The notes under the pieces: model-generated | What the model saw: only the letters and a program-made list of their open reading frames with translations | Databases searched by the model: none | Told to the model about the DNA's origin: nothing | Program-made: the position numbers and the translations under genes | Assembly: GCF_019039255.1 (NCBI RefSeq) | Contig: NZ_CP077062.1 | Coordinates: 3,720,001-3,784,000, forward strand | Length of the DNA stretch: 64,000 nucleotides | From: Nocardioides panacis | GTDB lineage: Bacteria > Actinomycetota > Actinomycetes > Propionibacteriales > Nocardioidaceae | Direction of reading: 5' to 3' | Part shown: one piece after another, positions 8,235 through 18,158 of the stretch | Layout: the number at the start of each line of letters is the position of its first letter | Numbering within the stretch: position 1 is the first letter of the stretch

Positions 8235-9902
8235 TCATCGTCGGCCGGCCCGGACGAGGTAGTCGTGCACCAGGCGCACGGCGACCGCGCCCTCGCCGAC
8301 GGCGGACGCCACCCGCTTCACCGAGCCACTGCGCACGTCCCCGACGGCGAAGACCCCCGCGGTCGCGGTCTCGAACATCGTGCTTCCTCCCTGGCCGGCG
8401 CCGCTCAGCACGAACCCCTTGTCGTCGAGCGCGATCGCGCCCTGGAGCCAGCGGGTGTGCGGCTCGGACCCGATCAGCACGAAGAGTGCGGACGTCGGGA
8501 GCGACCGGAGCTCGTCGGTCCCCAGGTCGCGGACGACCACCTCCTCGAGGCCGAGGTCGCCCCGCAGCTCGCACACCTCGCAGTTGAGCCAGACATGCAC
8601 CAGGGGGGTGGAGGCTATCCGGTCTGCGAGGTAGCGGGACATGTCGCGGTTCAGGTCGTCGTGGTTGATCACGAGGTTGACGTGGGCGGCGTTGCGGGCG
8701 AGGAACAGGGCCGCCTGCCCGGCGGAGTTCCCACCCCCGACGACCGTGACCGGGTCGCCGCGGCACAGCCGCGCCTCGAAGTCGGTGGCGGCGTAGTAGA
8801 CGCTGGGGCCCTCGAGCCGGTCCATGCCGGGGACGTCCAGGCGCCGGTAGCGCACACCGGTCGCGAGCACCACGGCGTAGGCCTCCACCTGGGCGCCGTC
8901 GGTCAGTCCCACGACGAAGTGGCCGTCGATCCGGCCGAGCGACCGGGCCTCGCCAGGAATCGTGAAGGTGGCGCCGAACTTGCGGGCCTGCACCACCGCT
9001 CGGTCGGCGAGCTCGGCGCCCGAGACGCCCGCCGGGAAGCCGAGGTAGTTCTCGATACGGGACGACGTCGCCGCCTGTCCTCCGGTCGCGATCGCGTCGA
9101 GCACGACCGTGGAGAGTTCTTCGGAGGCGGCGGTCACCGCAGCGGCGAGACCGGCCGGGCCGGCGCCGACGACCAGCACGTCGAGCGCCTCGCGGACCGG
9201 CGCGTCCTCCCGCAGGCCGAGGAGCTCGGCCAGCTCCGTGTTGCTGGGGTTGCGCAGGACCCGCTGCCCCTTCCAGATCACGACGGGGGTCTCCTCGGGG
9301 GGGACGTCGAACGCGCGCAGGGTGACCTCGGCGTCGGGATCCTCCTCCACGTCCTCCCAGCGGTACGGGACGCGGTTGCGGCTCGCGAAGTCCCTGAGCC
9401 GACGGGTGTCGGCCGAGTAGCGGGAGCCGATGATCCGGAGGCCGGCGCCGAGGTCGGCGTGAAGGTTGCGCCGGAGGATGAAGGCCCGCAGGATCAGGTC
9501 CCCCAGCGCCTGGTCCTGGGTGACGGCCTCCTTGAGCCGGTCGTAGGGGACTTCGAGGACCTCGACGTCGGTCTGGGCCACGGCGGTGACGAAGACCGCC
9601 TGGCCGGTCAGCATCGAGAGATCACCCACGAAGCGACCACGTCCGTGGACGGCGATCACCCGTGACGCTCCCTCGGGGTCGTCCTCCTGGACGACCCGGA
9701 CCCGGCCGTCCAGCACGACGAACACGCCGCAGTCGCGATCCCCCTCGCAGAACAGCGTGGCGCCCTTGGCCAGCCGCTTCCGCTCGCCGTACCGCGAGAG
9801 CAGCATGATCTGCTCGTCGGACAGCCGGGGGTAGGCGCCGGTGGTGTCGGGGGTCTCGGGCAGGTCCGGGACCTCGGGCTCAGACGAACTGCTCGTCGGC
9901 AT
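8235..9902 (-). CDS. Cyclic-nucleotide-binding / Trx-like / thioredoxin-reductase-like flavoprotein
   Basis: A 555-aa three-domain protein. Residues ~25-150 form a cyclic-nucleotide-binding fold (GATLFCEGDRDCGVFVVLDG; GRFVGDLSMLTG). Residues ~165-235 form a thioredoxin-like segment without cysteines (EETPVVIWKGQRVLRNPS). Residues ~245-555 form a two-dinucleotide-domain flavoprotein: FAD site VVGAGPAGLAAAV, NAD(P) site VTVVGGGNSAGQAA, terminal FAVGDVRSG. Where thioredoxin reductases carry CxxC, this protein reads YYAATDFEARLC, so classical thioredoxin reduction is unlikely. ATG 9902 has GGAGGTGG and overlaps the zinc-finger gene by 23 nt, placing it last in the dnaK-clpB operon. The cyclic nucleotide and electron acceptor are unknown. 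Confidence 0.85.
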   Translation of the reverse strand: MPTSSSSEPEVPDLPETPDTTGAYPRLSDEQIMLLSRYGERKRLAKGATLFCEGDRDCGVFVVLDGRVRVVQEDDPEGASRVIAVHGRGRFVGDLSMLTGQAVFVTAVAQTDVEVLEVPYDRLKEAVTQDQALGDLILRAFILRRNLHADLGAGLRIIGSRYSADTRRLRDFASRNRVPYRWEDVEEDPDAEVTLRAFDVPPEETPVVIWKGQRVLRNPSNTELAELLGLREDAPVREALDVLVVGAGPAGLAAAVTAASEELSTVVLDAIATGGQAATSSRIENYLGFPAGVSGAELADRAVVQARKFGATFTIPGEARSLGRIDGHFVVGLTDGAQVEAYAVVLATGVRYRRLDVPGMDRLEGPSVYYAATDFEARLCRGDPVTVVGGGNSAGQAALFLARNAAHVNLVINHDDLNRDMSRYLADRIASTPLVHVWLNCEVCELRGDLGLEEVVVRDLGTDELRSLPTSALFVLIGSEPHTRWLQGAIALDDKGFVLSGAGQGGSTMFETATAGVFAVGDVRSGSVKRVASAVGEGAVAVRLVHDYLVRAGRR

Positions 9903-10158
9903 AGCACCACCTCCAGTTCTCCCCCGGCTCGATCGATCGCACGATGACGTGACCGGTCGTGGCGGCGTGCGCGCGCGCGTGACGCATCGGGGAGGAGTCG
10001 CAGCAGCAGACCTCGCCGCACGTGAGGCACTGGCGCAGGTGCACCCAGGGCGTGCCCAGGAGCAGGCATTCCTCACAGCCCGGCGTGGTGGGCTGCCCCA
10101 CCCTCCGGACCAGGGCGAGGTGCGGGTCGGGGACCAGCCGGCCGGAGAGCGTGGTCAT
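9880..10158 (-). CDS. UBP-type zinc-finger protein
   Basis: A 92-aa protein that is essentially one UBP/ZnF zinc-binding domain: CEECLLLG, HLRQCLTCGEVCCCDSS, then HARAHAATTGHVIVRS and WCYADE. In eukaryotes this fold binds the free C-terminus of ubiquitin; bacterial stand-alone copies have no established role. Its ATG overlaps the thioredoxin stop (ATGA) and its end overlaps the flavoprotein start, so the three should be made together. Position inside a chaperone/redox operon suggests a stress or protein quality role, which is inference. Confidence 0.85.
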   Translation of the reverse strand: MTTLSGRLVPDPHLALVRRVGQPTTPGCEECLLLGTPWVHLRQCLTCGEVCCCDSSPMRHARAHAATTGHVIVRSIEPGENWRWCYADEQFV

Positions 10159-10655
10159 CGCCGGTCGTCCTCGCTCGACGAGGCGTTCCCGGGACTGGGC
10201 TCCGCACCTTCCTTGGGCAGGTGCTCGGTGAGCCAGGTCCGCAGCGCGGGTGCGGGTGCGGCCCCGACCTGCTTGTCGACCACCTGGGCGCGGTGCATCA
10301 GGACCAGGGTCGGGATCGCCTGCACCTCGAACCGTCGGCTCACCTCCGGCGCCTCGTCCGCGTTGACCTTGACCAGCTTCAGCCTCCCTGCGAGCTCCGT
10401 CGCCAGCTGCTCCAACGCCGGGCTGACCATGCGGCAGGGACCGCACCACGGCGCCCACACGTCGACGAGCACCGGGATGGTCGACTCGTCCACCACGGCG
10501 GCGAAGTCCGCGTCGGACGTGTCGACCACCCACGGCAGTGGGTTCTGGCAGTTCCCGCAGCGGGGCGCTCCGTCGGCGGCGGCGGGCACCCGGTTCTTCG
10601 TGCTGCAGCTCGGGCACACCACGACCTTCGTCGGGGTCTTCACCGTCGCGCTCAT
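10155..10655 (-). CDS. Zinc-ribbon thioredoxin (thioredoxin 2 type)
   Basis: A 166-aa cytoplasmic thiol-disulfide oxidoreductase. The N-terminus carries a zinc ribbon (CPSC...CGNC, residues ~14-36), followed by a thioredoxin fold with an intact WCGPC active site and the cis-Pro region AIPTLVLM. This architecture is that of TrxC/thioredoxin 2. The start at 10655 overlaps the clpB stop by 4 nt. It sits between ClpB and the UBP finger/flavoprotein genes, so it probably serves oxidative and heat stress together with the chaperones. A degenerate paralogue lacking both active-site cysteines lies at 18159. Confidence 0.9.
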   Translation of the reverse strand: MSATVKTPTKVVVCPSCSTKNRVPAAADGAPRCGNCQNPLPWVVDTSDADFAAVVDESTIPVLVDVWAPWCGPCRMVSPALEQLATELAGRLKLVKVNADEAPEVSRRFEVQAIPTLVLMHRAQVVDKQVGAAPAPALRTWLTEHLPKEGAEPSPGNASSSEDDRR

Positions 10656-13288
10656 GCCACTGCCCTCTTCTGGTCGTCGGGTCGCCCCGGTACGACGGTG
10701 AGCTCGCCGTCGACGAGGTCGACCACGATGGTCGAGTCCTCGGGCAGGTCACCGCGCAGCAGCGCGCGGGCGACGCGGGTCTCCACCTCACGGGTGATGA
10801 AGCGCCGCAGCGGACGAGCGCCGTAGGCCGGGTCGAAGCCCTGCTCGGCGATGAACCTCCGGGCCTCCTCGGTGTCCACGAGCGAGATCCGTTGGTCCGC
10901 CAGGCGTTCGCGCAGCTCCTCGAGCTGGAGGTCGACGATGCGCTCGATCTCGGCGAACGTCAGAGGCTTGAACAGCACGGTCTCGTCGATCCGGTTCAGG
11001 AACTCCGGCCGGAAGTGGGATCGCAGCGAGCTCATCACGAGGGCCCGGGCCTCCGACTTCACCTCGCCGTCCGGCGTGACCCCCTCGAGCAGGTACTCCG
11101 AGCCGATGTTGGAGGTCATGATGATGACGGTGTTGCGGAAGTCCACCGTGCGCCCGTGGGAGTCCGTCAGGCGCCCGTCGTCGAGCACCTGGAGCAGGAT
11201 GTTGAAGACGTCGGCGTGGGCCTTCTCGATCTCGTCGAGCAGGACCACCGAGTAGTGCTTGCGCCGGACCGCCTCGGTCAGCTGGCCGCCCTCCTCGAAC
11301 CCGACGTAGCCGGGTGGTGCACCCACGAGCCGGCTCACGGTGTGCCGCTCCTGGTACTCGCTCATGTCGATCCGGATGATGTTCTCCTCGCTGTCGAAGA
11401 GAGCCTCCGCGAGCGCCTTGGCGAGCTCGGTCTTGCCGACACCGGTCGGGCCGAGGAAGACGAAGGAGCCGATCGGGCGGGTCGGGTTCTTGATCCCGGA
11501 ACGCGCCCGCACGACCGCGTCGGTCACCAGCTGGACCGCCTCGTCCTGGCCGATCACCCGCTCGTGGAGCACCTCGTCGAGGCGGAGGATCTTCTCCCGC
11601 TCGCCCTCCTGGAGCCGGCTCACCGGGATGCCCGTCCAGCGGGCCACGATGGCGGCGATCTCGTCGGCGGTGACGACCTCGCGGAGCAGGCGCCGCCCGG
11701 ACTGCTTCGCCTCGAGCCTCTCCTCGGCGGCCGTGAGCCGTCGGTCGAGGTCGGGCAGCTTGCCGTGGCGCAGGCTCGCGGCCTGGTTCAGGTCGTACTC
11801 CCGCTCGGCCCGTTCGCTCGCCAGGCGAACCTGCTCGATCTCCTGGCGCAGCGCCTGGACCTCGCGGAGCGCCTGGCGCTCCGCCTCCCACTGGGCCCGC
11901 ACCGCGTCGGCCTCGGCCTTCAGGTCGGCCAGCTCCTTGCGCAGCTCCTCGAGGCGACGCCGGCTGGCCGGATCCGTCTCCTGGGCCACTGCGGCCTCCT
12001 CGATCTCCAGCCGGGTGACCCGGCGGGTCAGCTCGTCGAGCTCGGCGGGCATCGAGTCGATCTCGGTGCGCAGCATCGCGCACGCCTCGTCGACGAGGTC
12101 GATGGCCTTGTCGGGCAGGAACCGGTCGGAGATGTAGCGGTGGCTCAGGGTGACCGCGGCGACCAGCGCGCCGTCGTGGATCTTGACACCGTGGAAGACC
12201 TCGAAGCGCTCGCGCAGCCCCCGGAGGATCGACAGGGCGTCCTCGATGCCCGGCTCGTCGACCACGACCGGCTGGAACCTGCGCTCGAGGGCCGCGTCCT
12301 TCTCGATGTGGCTGCGGTACTCGTCGAGGGTCGTGGCCCCGATCATGTGCAGCTCGCCACGCGCCAGCATGGGCTTCAGCATCTGGCCCGCGTCCATCGC
12401 ACCTTCGGACGCCCCGGCCCCGACCACGGTGTGCAGCTCGTCGACGAACAGCAGGATCTTCCCCTCGGCGGCCAGGACCTCGTTGAGGACGGCCTTGAGC
12501 CGTTCCTCGAACTCGCCGCGGTACTTCGCACCGGCGACGAGCGAGCCCATGTCCAGGGCGAAGACGGTCTTGTCGCGGAGTCCCTCGGGCACGTCACCGT
12601 TGTGGATCCGCTGCGCCAGGCCCTCGACGATGGCGGTCTTCCCCACTCCGGGCTCACCGATCAGCACCGGGTTGTTCTTGCTCTTGCGGGACAGGATCTG
12701 GATGGTGCGACGGATCTCCGAGTCCCGGCCGATCACCGGCTCCAGCCGGTCGGCGGCGGCGTCCGCGACGAGGTCGCGACCGTACTTCGCGAGGGCTTCG
12801 TAGGTCCCCTCGGGAGTGGCGGACGTGACCCGCTGCGCACCCCTGACCGATGTCAGGGTCTGCAGGAACGAGTCGTGGGTCACGTCGTGCCGGGCCAGGA
12901 TCCGACCGGCTGCCGAGCCGGATCCCTCGTCGAGGAGGGCGACGACCAGGTGCTCGACGGAGACGTACTCGTCCTTGAGCCTGCGGGCCTCCTTGTCAGC
13001 GACCTCGAGGACGCGGTTCAGCCGCTGGGTGACGTACACCTTCCCGGGCTCGGCGCCGGACCCGGTGACGCGCGGGCGCTTCGTGAGCTCGGCCTCCAGG
13101 TCCTCGCGCAGCCGCTCCACGTCCGCACCCGCCCGGGCCAGGAGCGGCGGGACCAGGCCGTCGGTCTGCTCCAGCAGCGCCAGGAGCAGGTGCTCGCCGT
13201 CCACCTCTTGGTGGCCGAACCGGAGCGCCTTGGTCTGGGCGTCGTGCAGTGCCTCCTGCGACTTCTGCGTGAGTCGGTTCAGGTCCAT
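10652..13288 (-). CDS. clpB: ClpB protein disaggregase
   Basis: An 878-aa AAA+ disaggregase that works with DnaK/DnaJ/GrpE to dissolve protein aggregates in the cytoplasm. N-terminal Clp repeats ([10 protein letters not shown]) come first, then NBD1 with Walker [14 protein letters not shown] and Walker [10 protein letters not shown]. The coiled-coil M-domain follows (about 400-530), then NBD2 with Walker [14 protein letters not shown] and Walker [12 protein letters not shown]. Length is normal for ClpB. ATG 13288 has GAGGGGAG upstream and overlaps the cbpM-like gene by 10 nt; a longer open frame upstream is not coding. It is fifth in the operon and translationally coupled on both sides. Confidence 0.96.
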   Translation of the reverse strand: MDLNRLTQKSQEALHDAQTKALRFGHQEVDGEHLLLALLEQTDGLVPPLLARAGADVERLREDLEAELTKRPRVTGSGAEPGKVYVTQRLNRVLEVADKEARRLKDEYVSVEHLVVALLDEGSGSAAGRILARHDVTHDSFLQTLTSVRGAQRVTSATPEGTYEALAKYGRDLVADAAADRLEPVIGRDSEIRRTIQILSRKSKNNPVLIGEPGVGKTAIVEGLAQRIHNGDVPEGLRDKTVFALDMGSLVAGAKYRGEFEERLKAVLNEVLAAEGKILLFVDELHTVVGAGASEGAMDAGQMLKPMLARGELHMIGATTLDEYRSHIEKDAALERRFQPVVVDEPGIEDALSILRGLRERFEVFHGVKIHDGALVAAVTLSHRYISDRFLPDKAIDLVDEACAMLRTEIDSMPAELDELTRRVTRLEIEEAAVAQETDPASRRRLEELRKELADLKAEADAVRAQWEAERQALREVQALRQEIEQVRLASERAEREYDLNQAASLRHGKLPDLDRRLTAAEERLEAKQSGRRLLREVVTADEIAAIVARWTGIPVSRLQEGEREKILRLDEVLHERVIGQDEAVQLVTDAVVRARSGIKNPTRPIGSFVFLGPTGVGKTELAKALAEALFDSEENIIRIDMSEYQERHTVSRLVGAPPGYVGFEEGGQLTEAVRRKHYSVVLLDEIEKAHADVFNILLQVLDDGRLTDSHGRTVDFRNTVIIMTSNIGSEYLLEGVTPDGEVKSEARALVMSSLRSHFRPEFLNRIDETVLFKPLTFAEIERIVDLQLEELRERLADQRISLVDTEEARRFIAEQGFDPAYGARPLRRFITREVETRVARALLRGDLPEDSTIVVDLVDGELTVVPGRPDDQKRAVA

Positions 13289-13632
13289 CGAACTCCCCTC
13301 TCTGGGCGTGAGCGTCGTTGTGATCTCTCCAGGTCGGAGATCCGCTCGAGCAGGTGCATGACCAGGCCGAGCGACGAGTAACTGAGGTTCAGCCGCAGGT
13401 GCAGCCGTTGGATCGTGGCCATCTCCCGAACCTGGGCCGGGTCGAACCAGAGGTTGCCCTGGGCGTCCCGGGTGATGTCGAGAAGCCCGAGCGTGACCAG
13501 CCGACGGACCAGCTCCGGGTGCACCCCGGTGATCCGGGCGTAGCTGTCCAGGCTCAGGCGGTAGGGGCGGGCCAGCGGCCATCTCGTCCCGATCGATGAC
13601 CCGGTCGGTGAGCCGGTGGTCGTCGCGGTCAT
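13279..13632 (-). CDS. CbpM-like chaperone modulator (MerR-type helix-turn-helix)
   Basis: A 117-aa protein with the CbpM/MerR-like core [19 protein letters not shown] and [19 protein letters not shown], followed by an amphipathic C-terminal helix ([18 protein letters not shown]). CbpM binds the J-domain of CbpA-type DnaJ proteins. Here the gene follows a zinc-finger-less dnaJ with an ATGA overlap, which fits. HspR, the MerR heat-shock repressor often found in this operon position, is the alternative. I prefer CbpM because of the substitution pattern and because no HspR-type inverted repeat (CTTGAGT/ACTCAAG) is visible before dnaK. ATG 13632 has GAGGAG. Confidence 0.8.
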   Translation of the reverse strand: MTATTTGSPTGSSIGTRWPLARPYRLSLDSYARITGVHPELVRRLVTLGLLDITRDAQGNLWFDPAQVREMATIQRLHLRLNLSYSSLGLVMHLLERISDLERSQRRSRPERGVRWT

Positions 13633-14595
13633 CGTGCGCTCCTCGGGTCGAAGGTCGAGACCTTCGCGAGCCGCTCGAACAGCTCGCGTTCGTCCGCCGA
13701 CGGCGACCTGGGCAGCTTGACCTGGGCCTCGGCGTACAGGTCCCCCGGCTTGCCCCGCTTGTTCGGCAGCCCGCGGCCCCTCAGCCGCAGCCGGCGATGG
13801 CTGGAGGTGCCGGCCGGGACGCCGACGGTGGCGGGGCCGCCGGGGGTGTCGATGTCCACCGACGCACCGAGCGCGGCCTCCCAGGGGGGCCAGGGGCAGC
13901 AGCACGTGCAGGTCTCGGCCCTCGAGCCGGTAGCGAGGATGAGGGGCGATGCGGACGACGAGGTACAGGTCGCCCGCCTCGCCCCCGCCGGACCCCTGAC
14001 CGCCCTGGCCGCGCAACCGGATCCGCTGGCCGTCCACGACACCCGCGGGGACGTTCACGTCGATGGTGCGCGGACCGTCGGCACCACTCATCGACAGGGT
14101 CCGCCGGGTCCCGTTGTACGCCTCCTCGACGGTCACCTCCACTTCGCTCTCGTGGTCGGAGCCGGAGACCGGTCCCCATCCACCCCGGCCGCGGCCGCGG
14201 GCACCGAAGATGCCACCGAGCAGATCCTCCAGATCCACGTCCCCGACCGAGCCGGAGTACCGGAAGTCGCCCGAGGGACCGGCCCCGCCCCAGCCGCTCG
14301 ACCGCCCGCCGCCGGCGTCGGCGCCTGCGTACGCGCGCGCCCGGCGGTAGGCCTCCGGGTCCACGTCGGGACCCACGCGCCGGAAGTCCTCGCCGAACGC
14401 GTCGTACCGCTTGCGCTGGTCGGGGTCGGAGAGCACGTCGTACGCCTCGGCGAGCTCCTTGAACTCTTCCTCGGCGCCGGGATCCTTGTTGACGTCGGGG
14501 TGCAGCGTGCGGGCGCGCTTGCGGTAGGCCCGTTGGATCTCCGACTGGTCGGCATCGCGGGAGACACCGAGGACCTCATAGGAGTCCCGGGCCAT
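13629..14595 (-). CDS. dnaJ: DnaJ/CbpA-type co-chaperone, frame broken at a G run
   Basis: A J-protein that stimulates the DnaK ATPase. The J domain ([20 protein letters not shown], with HPD in TLHPDVNKD) is followed by a G/F-rich linker and C-terminal substrate-binding domains ([20 protein letters not shown]). No CxxCxGxG zinc repeats are present, so it is CbpA-like. The frame breaks at the G run 13884-13889, read as six where five restore the sequence; the remainder ([16 protein letters not shown]... to STFDPRSAR) continues in the next frame to 13629. Corrected length is about 321 aa. ATG 14595 overlaps the grpE stop (TGATG). The break looks like a sequencing error, since both halves are well conserved. 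Confidence 0.9.
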
Positions 14596-15107
14596 CACTC
14601 GCTCCTGGTCGCCACGACGACGGACGCCGGCCGGAGGATCTCGCCGTCCGGCCCGTAGCCGGGCCGGACGACGTGTGCGACCGTGCCGGGGACGAGGTCC
14701 TCGTCGGTGACGGTGCTGACGGCTTCGTGCCGGGCGGGGTCGAAGGCCTTGCCGGTCTCGTCGTCGCGCCGGGGGTAGCCCAGGTCGGCAAGGACCGTGA
14801 GTGCCTGCTGGTGCACGGCACGCACGCCCTCGACGATCTGGTCCGGGTTCGAGGCGGCGTGCTCGAGTGCACGCTCGAGATTGTCGAGGACCGGCAACCA
14901 GCGGACAGCCACCGATGCCCGCTCCTGCTCGCGGGCGCGGATCACGTCCTTGGCGCACCGCTTGCGGAGGTTCTCCAGCTCCGCGGCTGTGCGGCGCCAC
15001 GAGTCCTCGAGCTCGGCGATCTTCCTCTCCGGCTCGGCGGCACCGTCGGCGACGGCAGCGTCGGCGGCGTCGGCGAGCTCGGTTTCGGGGTTCTCCTGTC
15101 CGGCCAT
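14595..15107 (-). CDS. grpE: GrpE nucleotide exchange factor
   Basis: A 170-aa GrpE: a long N-terminal helix (RKIAELEDSWRRTAAELENL, NLRKRCAKD) forms the dimer stalk, followed by the conserved NLERALEHA region and the C-terminal beta domain (FDPARHEAVSTV; GTVAHVVRPGY). It releases ADP from DnaK. It lies 11 nt after dnaK and overlaps dnaJ by one base. No strong ribosome site is visible at 15107, so translation is likely coupled to dnaK. Confidence 0.93.
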   Translation of the reverse strand: MAGQENPETELADAADAAVADGAAEPERKIAELEDSWRRTAAELENLRKRCAKDVIRAREQERASVAVRWLPVLDNLERALEHAASNPDQIVEGVRAVHQQALTVLADLGYPRRDDETGKAFDPARHEAVSTVTDEDLVPGTVAHVVRPGYGPDGEILRPASVVVATRSE

Positions 15108-15118
15108 GACGAGGACAC

Positions 15119-17018
15119 TCAGTGCGTCGTGAACTCGGCGTCGATCACGTCGTCCGAATCGTCGCCCGGTCCGGTCTGGGCGGAGCCGGCCGACTCGCCG
15201 GTGGTGCCGGCGCCGGCCGGGCCCCGGGCGGACATGCTCAGCGCCTGGGCCATCTGGTGCAGCTCGCCCGTGAGGGACCGCAGGCGGTCGGTCGGCGCCT
15301 GCTCGTCGAGAGCCGCGCGCGCGTCGTTGATCAACATCTCAGCCCGGGCGCGGTCGTGCTCGGGGACCGCGTCCCCGGCCTGCTCGAGCTGGTGCTGCAC
15401 CTGGTACGTCACGGAGTCGAGCTCGTTGCGGGCGTCGACGTGCTCACGGAGCTGGGCATCCTCGCTGCGGTGCGCCTCGGCGTCCGAGACCATGCGGTCG
15501 ACCTCCTCCTGGGGCAGGGTCGAGGTCTCGCTGATGGTGACCTGCTGCTCGGCTCCGGTGTCCTTGTCCTTCGCGGAGACGTGCAGGATGCCGTTGGCGT
15601 CGATGTCGAAGGTGACCTCGACCTGGGGCTCCCCCCGTGGCGCGGGCCGGATGTTCTCCAGCCGGAACCGTGCGAGCGCCCGGTTGTCGCTGGCGCGCTC
15701 TCGCTCCCCCCTGGAGGACCACCACGTCCACCGCCTGCTGGTTGTCCTCGGCGGTGCTGAAGACCTCGGTGCGACGCGCCGGGATCGTGGTGTTGCGCTC
15801 GATGACCTTGGTCATCACTCCGCCCTGTGTCTCCAGCCCCAGGGAGAGTGGTGTGACGTCCAGGAGCAGGACGTCCTTCACGTCTCCCTTGATGATGGCA
15901 GCCTGGACGGCCGCCCCGAGTGCGACGACCTCGTCCGGGTTGACGGTCATGTTGGGTTCCTTGCCGCCGGTCATCCGGCGAACCAGGTTCTGCACGGCAG
16001 GCAGCCGCGTGGAGCCGCCGACGAGGATGACCTCGTCGATGTCGTCCGCGGTGACCTTCGCGTCCCCCAGGGCCTGGGTGACCGGACCCATGCAGCTCTC
16101 GACCAGGTCCGCAGTGAGCTGCTCGAACGTGGAGCGCATCAGGTTGACGTTGAGGTGCTTGGGGCCGGAAGCGTCCGCGGTCACGAACGGCAGGTTCACC
16201 GCGGTCTGGGTGACCGACGACAGCTCGACCTTGGCCTTCTCGGCCGCCTCGAACAGGCGCTGCAGGGCTTGCGCGTCCTGCCGTAGGTCGACGCCGTTCT
16301 CCTTCTTGAACTCGTCCGCGAGGTAGTCCACGACACGCCTGTCGAAGTCGTCCCCGCCCAGGTGGGTGTTGCCGGCCGTGGACCGCACCTCGACCACGCC
16401 CTCACCCACGGTCAGGACGCTGACGTCGAAGGTGCCGCCGCCGAGGTCGAAGACGAGGACGGTCTCGTTCTCGAGCTTGTCCATCCCGTACGCCAGGGCC
16501 GCCGCGGTGGGCTCGTTGATGATCCGGAGCACCTCCAGGCCGGCAATCTTGCCCGCGTCCTTGGTGGCCTGCCGCTGGGCGTCGTTGAAGTGCGCCGGCA
16601 CGGTGATGACCGCCTCGGTGACTCGCTCGCCGAGCGCCTTGCCCGCGTCGTCCGCCAACTTGCGCAGGATCTGCGCGGAGATCTCCTCCGGCGCGTAGAG
16701 CTTTCCGTGGACCGAGAACCGGACTGCTCCGTCCGGTCCGGCCACGACATCGTAGGAGACCGTGTGGATCTCGCTCTCCACCTCGTCGTACTTGCGGCCG
16801 ACGAAGCGCTTGGCCGAGTAGATCGTGCCCTTGGGGTTCAAGATCGCCTGTCGCCGGGCCATCTGGCCCACGAGTCGCTCACCGCTCTCGAGGAACGCGA
16901 CGACGGAGGGTGTGGTCCGGTTCCCCTCGCCATTGGGGATGACCTGGGGTTGGCCACCTTCCATCGCCGCGATCACCGAGTTGGTCGTTCCTAGGTCGAT
17001 TCCAACAGCTCTACCCAT
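15119..17018 (-). CDS. dnaK: Chaperone DnaK (Hsp70), frame broken at a C run
   Basis: ATP-dependent Hsp70. The start [19 protein letters not shown], phosphate motifs [14 protein letters not shown] and [15 protein letters not shown], and the linker [15 protein letters not shown] are all present. The frame breaks in the substrate-binding domain at 15706-15711 (six C, five expected): after VVVLQG the true continuation lies one frame over and ends at 15119 with VIDAEFTTH. Corrected length is ~632 aa, normal for DnaK. ATG 17018 has GGAG. It is the first gene of the eight-gene stress operon, with a 62-nt hairpin directly in front of its ribosome site. The break is probably an error, as a null DnaK with an intact operon is unlikely. 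Confidence 0.95.
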
Positions 17019-17028
17019 GACGCACTCC

Positions 17029-17090
17029 GTTCACTGGATGCCGGACCCGGCCATGCTTTCGACGTGCACGGCCGGGGGCATCCCGTGAAC
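17029..17090 (-). promoter_or_regulatory. Long near-perfect hairpin in the dnaK leader
   Basis: Arms 17029-17056 and 17066-17090 pair almost perfectly around a 9-nt loop (17057-17065), with one mismatch, one G.U-type position and a 3-nt bulge. The base of the stem ends 10 nt from the dnaK ATG, immediately before its GGAG ribosome site. It lies between the luxR stop (17120) and dnaK on the same strand. It could be a luxR terminator without U-tract, a leader RNA structure controlling dnaK, or a large protein-binding inverted repeat. It is not CIRCE and not the HspR HAIR motif. Confidence 0.75.
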
Positions 17091-17119
17091 AGGTACAACT
17101 GCGGTCGCCGCTGGGGACG

Positions 17120-17986
17120 TCAGGCGGCCGGGGGGCCGTGCCGGAGTGCGAGGACCGTGAGCTCGACGCGCGAGTGGATACCGAGCTTCACGTACATGTG
17201 CTTGAGGTGCGCGTCCACGGTGTGGGGCGACACGATCAGCTGCTCGGCTATCGCGCGGTTCGTCATGCCGCTCGCCACGAGCTCGGCGACCCGGACCTCG
17301 GCGCCGGTGAGGGACAGCCACTGGTCACCCTCGCCCACGGGTCCGAGGTGGAGGTCGGCCAAGGGGTAGCTGACGACGGCGGGGGGCGTGGTCTTCGGGT
17401 AGTCGGTCGGCGCCAGGCAGTGAGGGTTGTGGAGCACGGTCCCGTCGAGGAGCACCTGGGAGTGGATCCTGAGCACGTTGACGAGCATCTCCACCCCGAA
17501 CCGCTGCAGGTCGTACAGGCAGAGGAACAAGGCGGGCACCTCGGCGAGGACCTGGGTGACGGCGGACTCGTGGACGGACAGCTCCTCCGCGCCGGGCTCA
17601 CGCGGTCCCCAGGACATCTCCCCGGCTGCCCGCAGCAGGGGGAGCTGGTCGCCGGTGGACGACGCCGGGTGGGTTTCGAGGAACGTAGTCATCTGCTCGA
17701 CGGCGAGCTTCCCGGCCCGGAGGTAGGCGTGGGAGGCCGGGTAGACGCCGAGGTGCCCGGAACGGGGCGTGTCGCCGCGACCTGCCGCTCCGTACGTCTG
17801 CTGCCGCATGCTCCTCGGCTCGAGGCCGTCGATGAGGCAGACGCACTGGTCGCCGTGGCGCAGCCCCTCCTGCATGAACGGCACCAGCAGCCGGTCTCGC
17901 TGGTCCGGTCCCGAGTAGATCGCGCAAAGGTGCATTCCCGGACGGATCTCGCCCACCCCTGCAATCCCCATGCGAAGGTCGTTCAC
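17120..17986 (-). CDS. MEDS-domain LuxR-family regulator (paralogue 1)
   Basis: A 288-aa regulator. The N-terminal ~180 residues form a MEDS (DcmR-type) sensory domain, marked by the RPGMHLCAIYSG motif and GVEMLVNVLRIHSQVLLDG. A C-terminal LuxR helix-turn-helix follows (LTGAEVRVAELVASGMTNRA; VSPHTVDAHLKHMYVKLGIH). The GTG at 17986 was chosen because AGGAG lies 8-9 nt upstream; an ATG at 17971 is the alternative. It reads toward dnaK (98 nt gap) and is divergent from the redox-dead thioredoxin gene at 18159. A paralogue lies at 20215. The ligand of this domain class is unknown. Confidence 0.85.
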   Translation of the reverse strand: MNDLRMGIAGVGEIRPGMHLCAIYSGPDQRDRLLVPFMQEGLRHGDQCVCLIDGLEPRSMRQQTYGAAGRGDTPRSGHLGVYPASHAYLRAGKLAVEQMTTFLETHPASSTGDQLPLLRAAGEMSWGPREPGAEELSVHESAVTQVLAEVPALFLCLYDLQRFGVEMLVNVLRIHSQVLLDGTVLHNPHCLAPTDYPKTTPPAVVSYPLADLHLGPVGEGDQWLSLTGAEVRVAELVASGMTNRAIAEQLIVSPHTVDAHLKHMYVKLGIHSRVELTVLALRHGPPAA

Positions 17987-18158
17987 CAGGGCGTCTCCTA
18001 TCGTGTGACCCCATTCCGCTCGATGCTACGCGCGAGCAAGGTCGCGTGCGTGGGCGAGCGCGCGGTGAGGGCCGTCGTCGGTCTGGACCTGTTCGACCGC
18101 GAACGGCAGCTTTGGCAACGTGGTCGATGATCGCGGCCGGCAGGAGGAGACGTGGCAC

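Noticed and set aside
10538-13381. Plus-strand open frame of 947 codons
   Set aside because: It mirrors clpB, and its composition (Leu/Asp/Gly-rich, no motif) is that of an antisense reading.
13279-13632. HspR heat-shock repressor
   Set aside because: The MerR-like core and its place after a CbpA-type dnaJ fit CbpM better, and no HAIR operator is visible before dnaK; not fully excluded.
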